Positions 5,234 to 9,257 of a stretch of 9,257 nucleotides of DNA are shown here, one piece after another. Under the pieces are notes generated by a model. It was given only the letters and a program-made list of their open reading frames with translations. It did not search any database and was not told where the DNA came from. Origin of the DNA: Kiritimatiellales bacterium (GTDB lineage Bacteria; Verrucomicrobiota; Kiritimatiellia; Kiritimatiellales; Pontiellaceae); NCBI GenBank assembly GCA_030625905.1, contig DAOUQA010000086.1:1-9257 (forward strand), written 5' to 3'. Position numbers and translations under genes: made by a program. Each line of letters opens with the position of its first letter. Within the stretch, counting starts at the first letter, position 1.

Positions 5234-6454
5234 TTACCGGGGCAGAAGGAACAAGCGCCCTTCTCCTGAATCGAGCGAAATCTGTAATCCCTTCATGGCA
5301 GGGCTGTCGTCAACTACCGCAATCTCTTTTCCTGTCTTTTTGCAGACCTCTCGAACTTGCTCGACGGGTACGGAAAACGCCACCGTCGGCCATGCTGTGT
5401 ATGTAATACTATAGTTGTTCAACAAGACCGCCCGTCGCCCGTCGGCATGCTTGAACAGCCCGACCAGATAGTCGCCCTGCGTCAGGCTCGTGATCGGCGT
5501 ATCCTTTAGCACATCGTCCGGGTTCTTGTCCAAGCTCACGCGGTAGATCCCAATACTTGTCAACGACATGAGTGTTGGCCCTAATTTCTTTATGTCGCTA
5601 TTGACTCGCTTCGCCTGTTCGTAGTGACGTGTCTTCCGCCCGTCGGCGGTGATAATAGCGCCTCCTTTCGGGAACTCGCGCCCCCGCGGTGTCCAATAGC
5701 AGAAATAGAGCACACCCTTGGAACCGTAGGCCAGCGACGTATAGATTTGCCACTTGATCTGTGCCTCGGTCGGATCCGAGTGAGAACCGAAGGGCATGAC
5801 ATTGAAGAAGTTCCAGTGCGGTATGCCCTTCATCAGCGAGTACTTTCGCATGGTTGCCATGTTGTCGAGGTAGCCCTGCCGGTTATCCACGCCGGGCTTC
5901 ATGACGGGATAGTGGTCCATGCTCAGGACGTGCACACCGACCTCGTCAACGAAGCGCTTGATGTGCTCGTCGTAAGTCTTCGTTCCCAACATCTTCTTGT
6001 TGGCGTAGTTGGGGAAGAGGTTGATGTAGCAGAGGCGTCCGGGCCGCGCGGCGCGGATTTCTTGGGTGGTCTTGCGCAAATTGGGGAAGTCCTTCGCGCT
6101 CGGCTCGTCGCAAATCGTGTAGCCCCAGACGACGGGGCTTTCGGGCAACTGGTTTGCCGGAAGACCGGCGCGGGAAACAATGGCCTTCAAGTTGTATTTT
6201 TCGCAGAGCTCGATCTGTGTCTCGACGGTCTCCGGCGTTTTGGCGCCGAATCCGCCCAGTACCATGGTGAAATTAGCGTCAGCGATTTCCCTGTAGCGCA
6301 AGTCGGCGTCGGCGCCGATGGGCGGGTCAACCCAGAAGCCGATTACGAACCTGTCCTGAACGAATCTCTCCGGTTCGGCTGATGCGGTCATGCATTGACT
6401 CGCCAGAGCAACACTCATTCCAAGTAGCACTGACAGATAAAGGCTTCTACCCAT
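5234..6454 (-). CDS. Secreted TIM-barrel glycoside hydrolase-like protein
   Basis: The 406-residue protein has a signal peptide (hydrophobic 5-20, cleavage near ASA-E) followed by what reads as a (beta/alpha)8 barrel (about 35-290) and a small C-terminal beta domain (about 298-406, ending in 'GEGRLFLLP'). Barrel landmarks: 'IGFWVDPP' (38-45), 'VVWGYTICDEP' with Glu117 (nt 6104-6106), at the place where clan GH-A-like barrels carry the acid/base Glu, 'YINLFPNY' (143-150), 'LSMDHYP' (177-183), 'HWNFFNV' (213-219) and 'YGSKGVLYFCYW' (243-254). I recognise similar uncharacterised proteins near polysaccharide-degradation genes in Bacteroidota and relatives but cannot assign a numbered family; the nucleophile is not clear to me. 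AAAGGAA lies 6 nt before the ATG. Only 19 nt separate it from the upstream esterase gene, so the two are almost surely co-transcribed. The role in cleaving glycosidic bonds is inference from fold and context. Confidence 0.75.
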   Translation of the reverse strand: MGRSLYLSVLLGMSVALASQCMTASAEPERFVQDRFVIGFWVDPPIGADADLRYREIADANFTMVLGGFGAKTPETVETQIELCEKYNLKAIVSRAGLPANQLPESPVVWGYTICDEPSAKDFPNLRKTTQEIRAARPGRLCYINLFPNYANKKMLGTKTYDEHIKRFVDEVGVHVLSMDHYPVMKPGVDNRQGYLDNMATMRKYSLMKGIPHWNFFNVMPFGSHSDPTEAQIKWQIYTSLAYGSKGVLYFCYWTPRGREFPKGGAIITADGRKTRHYEQAKRVNSDIKKLGPTLMSLTSIGIYRVSLDKNPDDVLKDTPITSLTQGDYLVGLFKHADGRRAVLLNNYSITYTAWPTVAFSVPVEQVREVCKKTGKEIAVVDDSPAMKGLQISLDSGEGRLFLLPR

Positions 6455-6473
6455 CGATAGTTCCTTTATGATT

Positions 6474-9098
6474 TCACCACGGGAACCATCCTATGCGGAA
6501 GAAGCCCGCGGAATTAGTCGTCGGCGCAGAAACGTCCATCGGTGAAGTTTCCAGCGAAACAACATTGGTCACCACCTGCCATGCATTGGTCGTCGTTAAA
6601 TCATCCACAGATTCAACACAGTAGTGTTGCCCTGTTGTGCCGGAAAACTGCACGTTGACGTTTCCGTTGGAAAACGTTGCGCCCGGAAGAAACATTGGAA
6701 TGTGATCCTTAGCAAAAACCACATTCATGATAAAATCAATGATAGGGCTCGGGTCATCTAGGCCATGCACATGGCCTACGCCCGGCTTATGAATGACCTT
6801 GATCGCTCCGCCAAATGAGGTGTGGTTCGCTTCAACGATAGCCGTATTCTCGGACACAGGAACCACCGTGTCCGCATCGCCGACCACATGCAGCAAGGGG
6901 ATGCCAGCGGCTGCCAGCGGCTGCATGTTATCCACCGGATTGCCGCCATAGGCAAGAGCTTCCGCATCCGAGGTAAAACCATAGGCCGCTTTGCAGGTTA
7001 TCCAGTCCGATGGTGATCCGCTACCGGTGCCGAATCCGCCCGGCCAGCTCTTGAAATCGCAGACCGGTGCATCGGCATAGATGCAGTGGACTTTATCGGC
7101 ATTCTGCGCCGCCCAGTTATAGATGATCAGGCCACCGCGCGACATACCTTCGAGCACAACCCGCTGATCGAGGCCATATGATTGGGTCAGGAAATCGTAG
7201 AACGTATCAAAGCGAGCCACCGCATCCGGGGACCCGAAGAGGTTAACCACGTCAACGTAGACCACATGAAAACCATTGTTCAAGAGCGCGATATCCGGCC
7301 CGGGCTCATGACCCCAGAATCGGGCACGCCAAATCCAGTGCCTGCCTTCCGCCACCACGTCCGGAACGACCACCTTGCAGCTCAGGCCGTCCATCACGAA
7401 AGAGTACAAGTCGAATGAATAGAAATCCGAAGGTGTCCCCGGAAATGTTCCGGTGATGGCGTTGTACCATTGCAGCGCCATGACATCGTTCCCAGCGGCG
7501 TTCGGGTGAAGATTATCGCTCTGCATGGTGGTCGCATAGTCATCATTGATCGGGGTGAAGTGATCCACCAGCCGGACATCGCGCCCCTGTGCAATAAAGC
7601 CGGAGACCACGTCCGGGATCGCAGCATTAAACGCGGCGACATTAATTGGGTCTTGCGGTTCGCTTGTTCGATTCGGCGTTATTTGCGCCAGGAAAATCGT
7701 TGGATTCCCCACATCCGGCAGTTCATAAATATTTTCCACCAGCGTTTGCAGCCGACCTGGGGCTCCCGGAAGATCAATCTGCACATCCACGTCATTAGCC
7801 CCCAGCATGATCAAAATGATGTCCGGCTTCACGACGGCGAGCCGCCCGTTGTTCCAAAAATACGACAGACTTTCGGTCATGCCCCAGCGACCAGAAACAC
7901 CGTCGCCGATCACCGAACCGGATATACCGGAGTGGTAGTGATACAGATTATCGGCGGGCGTAGCACCGGTGGTCGGCAATCCGTCCACATTCGCGGTGAA
8001 GTGGCCGGTATAGTTAAAGACATAGTCGTTGGCAACCAGCAGATCATATAGCGATTTGCGCGGCGAACCGTTTGCATCTCCATCCGCATTGCTTTGGGTA
8101 ATCGAATCGCCGATAAACCAGATGGCGCCGAGATGCTTTACGCCGATCGTGATGATGATCGCATCCGACCCAACATTAAGATCGCTGTCAGTCGAATAGG
8201 CCGTGATGGTGTGTGTGCCCTCGCTCAAGCTGTCGGTTGAAAAACTCGCCCCCGTACCAATCGGTTCGGGTTCGAGGTCTGAGGCCCAGATGAGCGCCGC
8301 TTCCAAGGTGGCGTCAGCGTCCTCCACATCGGTCACGGTCGCAACGAAAGATACGGATACACCCTCCTCGAATACCGAATCCGCCGCCGGACTACTGATT
8401 GTCACCACCGGAATGGAGCCTATGTTATTACTAATGTCGAACCCAATGTTGAACCGCATTGTGCGGTCGAAGGCATAATCACTGTTTCCGGTGGGGGCGC
8501 CACCGACCGTCGCGCCCGAAAGGGTGTCTCCGTTTGCGACATAGTCCGCCACGCCCTGGGCTGTGCCATCTACGATGACGATACAACCGTCTTGCAGCCA
8601 TCCGGCCACGATCATGTCCCCAGTGTTTACGCTGATCGTTGGGTTCACCGACGAGACGGTGAAGGCTCGGTTTTCCAGATGATCCCCGGCACTTGGCCCC
8701 AAAAGGTCGTCGGAAGAGGTTACCGTGAGGGCATCGCCAATGGAAAGAATTTTGTAATTGGACGCCGCCTGCGCGTCTCCTCCAAGGTAGCGGGCCACAA
8801 AGGGGGTCAAGGTGCCGCTGGTGTCTGCGAAGAAGTTGACCTCTTTCAATGTTAGGTTTTGGTCGGTGGGGGCGGTGTAAATGGTCGGGGAACCGGTATG
8901 CTGGAAGTAGGTGAGGAGGGGAAGGGTGTCCGCTCTTATCCCGATACCTTTTGTCACTAACCGTCCTTCCGAGGCGGCGTCACCGATAAACAAAGAGGCT
9001 TCGGAAGCGGCAGTTTCCGGCGACCCGGAAAAGCCCAGTGTTGCGATGGACATTGCTCCTATAGCTATAACGCAAGTAGTCAACTGGTGTATTTTCAT
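6474..9098 (-). CDS. Secreted multidomain esterase: SGNH/GDSL plus alpha/beta hydrolase
   Basis: The 874-residue protein contains two distinct serine-hydrolase modules. In order: signal peptide (1 to about 24); an unassigned beta-rich domain (about 35-225); an Ig-like domain (about 228-320); an SGNH/GDSL domain (about 325-547) with 'GDSIT' (Ser332), a block II Gly near 391-394, 'GAND' (Asn435) and 'DNLHP' (Asp528, His531); an alpha/beta-hydrolase domain (about 556-795) with the nucleophile elbow 'GMSRGG' (Ser653), 'GDADTVVP' (Asp741/Asp743) and 'GHVHG' (His776 or His778); and a C-terminal beta domain (about 800-874) of a type I associate with secreted proteins of Kiritimatiellota and relatives. 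Both catalytic sets look intact, so two esterase activities on decorated glycans are plausible; substrates are unknown. A strong AAGGAG lies 5 nt before the ATG. It is the first gene of the minus-strand group and precedes the TIM-barrel gene by 19 nt. No frameshift is visible at the domain joins. Confidence 0.88.
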   Translation of the reverse strand: MKIHQLTTCVIAIGAMSIATLGFSGSPETAASEASLFIGDAASEGRLVTKGIGIRADTLPLLTYFQHTGSPTIYTAPTDQNLTLKEVNFFADTSGTLTPFVARYLGGDAQAASNYKILSIGDALTVTSSDDLLGPSAGDHLENRAFTVSSVNPTISVNTGDMIVAGWLQDGCIVIVDGTAQGVADYVANGDTLSGATVGGAPTGNSDYAFDRTMRFNIGFDISNNIGSIPVVTISSPAADSVFEEGVSVSFVATVTDVEDADATLEAALIWASDLEPEPIGTGASFSTDSLSEGTHTITAYSTDSDLNVGSDAIIITIGVKHLGAIWFIGDSITQSNADGDANGSPRKSLYDLLVANDYVFNYTGHFTANVDGLPTTGATPADNLYHYHSGISGSVIGDGVSGRWGMTESLSYFWNNGRLAVVKPDIILIMLGANDVDVQIDLPGAPGRLQTLVENIYELPDVGNPTIFLAQITPNRTSEPQDPINVAAFNAAIPDVVSGFIAQGRDVRLVDHFTPINDDYATTMQSDNLHPNAAGNDVMALQWYNAITGTFPGTPSDFYSFDLYSFVMDGLSCKVVVPDVVAEGRHWIWRARFWGHEPGPDIALLNNGFHVVYVDVVNLFGSPDAVARFDTFYDFLTQSYGLDQRVVLEGMSRGGLIIYNWAAQNADKVHCIYADAPVCDFKSWPGGFGTGSGSPSDWITCKAAYGFTSDAEALAYGGNPVDNMQPLAAAGIPLLHVVGDADTVVPVSENTAIVEANHTSFGGAIKVIHKPGVGHVHGLDDPSPIIDFIMNVVFAKDHIPMFLPGATFSNGNVNVQFSGTTGQHYCVESVDDLTTTNAWQVVTNVVSLETSPMDVSAPTTNSAGFFRIGWFPW

Positions 9099-9257
9099 TT
9101 TTTCTCCTTAGCGATTAGGGTGACTTTCGGTGGAAAGAAACTTTGCCTAAATCAACGGGCGTTTTCACCGTAAAGTCCACCCACTTGGAAATGGGTAGTC
9201 GTTTAGTTTTAAGTCAGTCACTCTACCGTCATTGGTTATTTGACTCAAGATTTCGTG
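9099..9257 (-). promoter_or_regulatory. Leader region of the minus-strand gene group
   Basis: This 159-bp stretch precedes the first minus-strand gene and holds its ribosome binding site (AAGGAG, plus 9104-9109). An imperfect inverted repeat, GACTTTCGGTG (9122-9132) with CACCGTAAAGTC (9166-9177, one extra base), and a shorter stem CCCACTT/AAATGGG (9180-9186 with 9189-9195, one mismatch) lie in the presumed untranslated leader. A weak sigma-70-like pair, TTGAGT and TAGAGT with 17-nt spacing, is found farther upstream near the window edge. These could be an operator or an RNA structure; I recognise no known riboswitch. No gene is visible here. Confidence 0.4.

Noticed and set aside
5624..6382. 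Plus-strand open frame of 252 codons opposite the TIM-barrel gene
   Set aside because: Antisense to a gene with signal peptide, ribosome site and barrel motifs; no recognisable product.
7470..8051. Plus-strand open frame of 193 codons opposite the SGNH domain
   Set aside because: It covers the conserved SGNH blocks on the other strand and has no independent support.
1..9257. CRISPR array, tRNA or rRNA genes, insertion sequence or integrase
   Set aside because: No regularly spaced repeats, no cloverleaf or rRNA-like sequence, and no transposase or recombinase reading frame were found.

Overview
The window looks like part of a carbohydrate-degradation locus from a Gram-negative bacterium of the Planctomycetota–Verrucomicrobiota–Chlamydiota group. 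Kiritimatiellota, Lentisphaerota or Verrucomicrobiota are the best guesses. The assignment rests on gene content (secreted sulfatase, sialate-O-acetylesterase-like protein, GH172/DUF2961 protein, multidomain esterase) and on a C-terminal beta domain in the largest protein, whose style (a 'VES.DDLT...W..VTN....FFRI' pattern) I associate with secreted proteins of these phyla. The base composition is moderate. No rRNA, tRNA, CRISPR array, transposase, integrase or phage gene is visible.

Layout: a 5'-truncated plus-strand gene (2-1765) encodes a DUF2961/GH172-type glycosidase with a C-terminal beta domain. It converges on four minus-strand genes across a 175-bp spacer rich in hairpins (1766-1940). 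In transcription order the minus-strand genes are: an 874-residue secreted protein carrying both an SGNH/GDSL hydrolase and an alpha/beta hydrolase domain (9098-6474); a secreted TIM-barrel glycosidase-like protein (6454-5234) 19 nt downstream; a formylglycine-type (CSPTR) sulfatase (5106-3628); and a sialate-O-acetylesterase-family protein (3482-1941). All four have plausible N-terminal signal peptides and an AAGGA-type ribosome binding site. The right edge (9099-9257) is the leader of the first minus-strand gene.

Reading them together (inference): the esterase domains would remove acyl decorations, the sulfatase would remove sulfate, and the TIM-barrel protein and the GH172-type enzyme would cut glycosidic bonds, all outside the cytoplasm. 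That fits a decorated, sulfated, probably marine or mucosal polysaccharide. No SusC/SusD pair, transporter or regulator lies inside the window.

The most notable observations are: a palindromic, REP-like element of 44 nt sitting in frame inside the GH172-type gene, with its right arm partly duplicated (a 12-nt tandem repeat encoding SPSL twice); the two unrelated serine-hydrolase folds fused in one protein together with an unassigned N-terminal domain; the TIM-barrel protein, which I cannot place in a numbered glycoside hydrolase family; and a 40-codon stop-free extension in the same frame after the stop of that gene, running into the sulfatase ribosome binding site.
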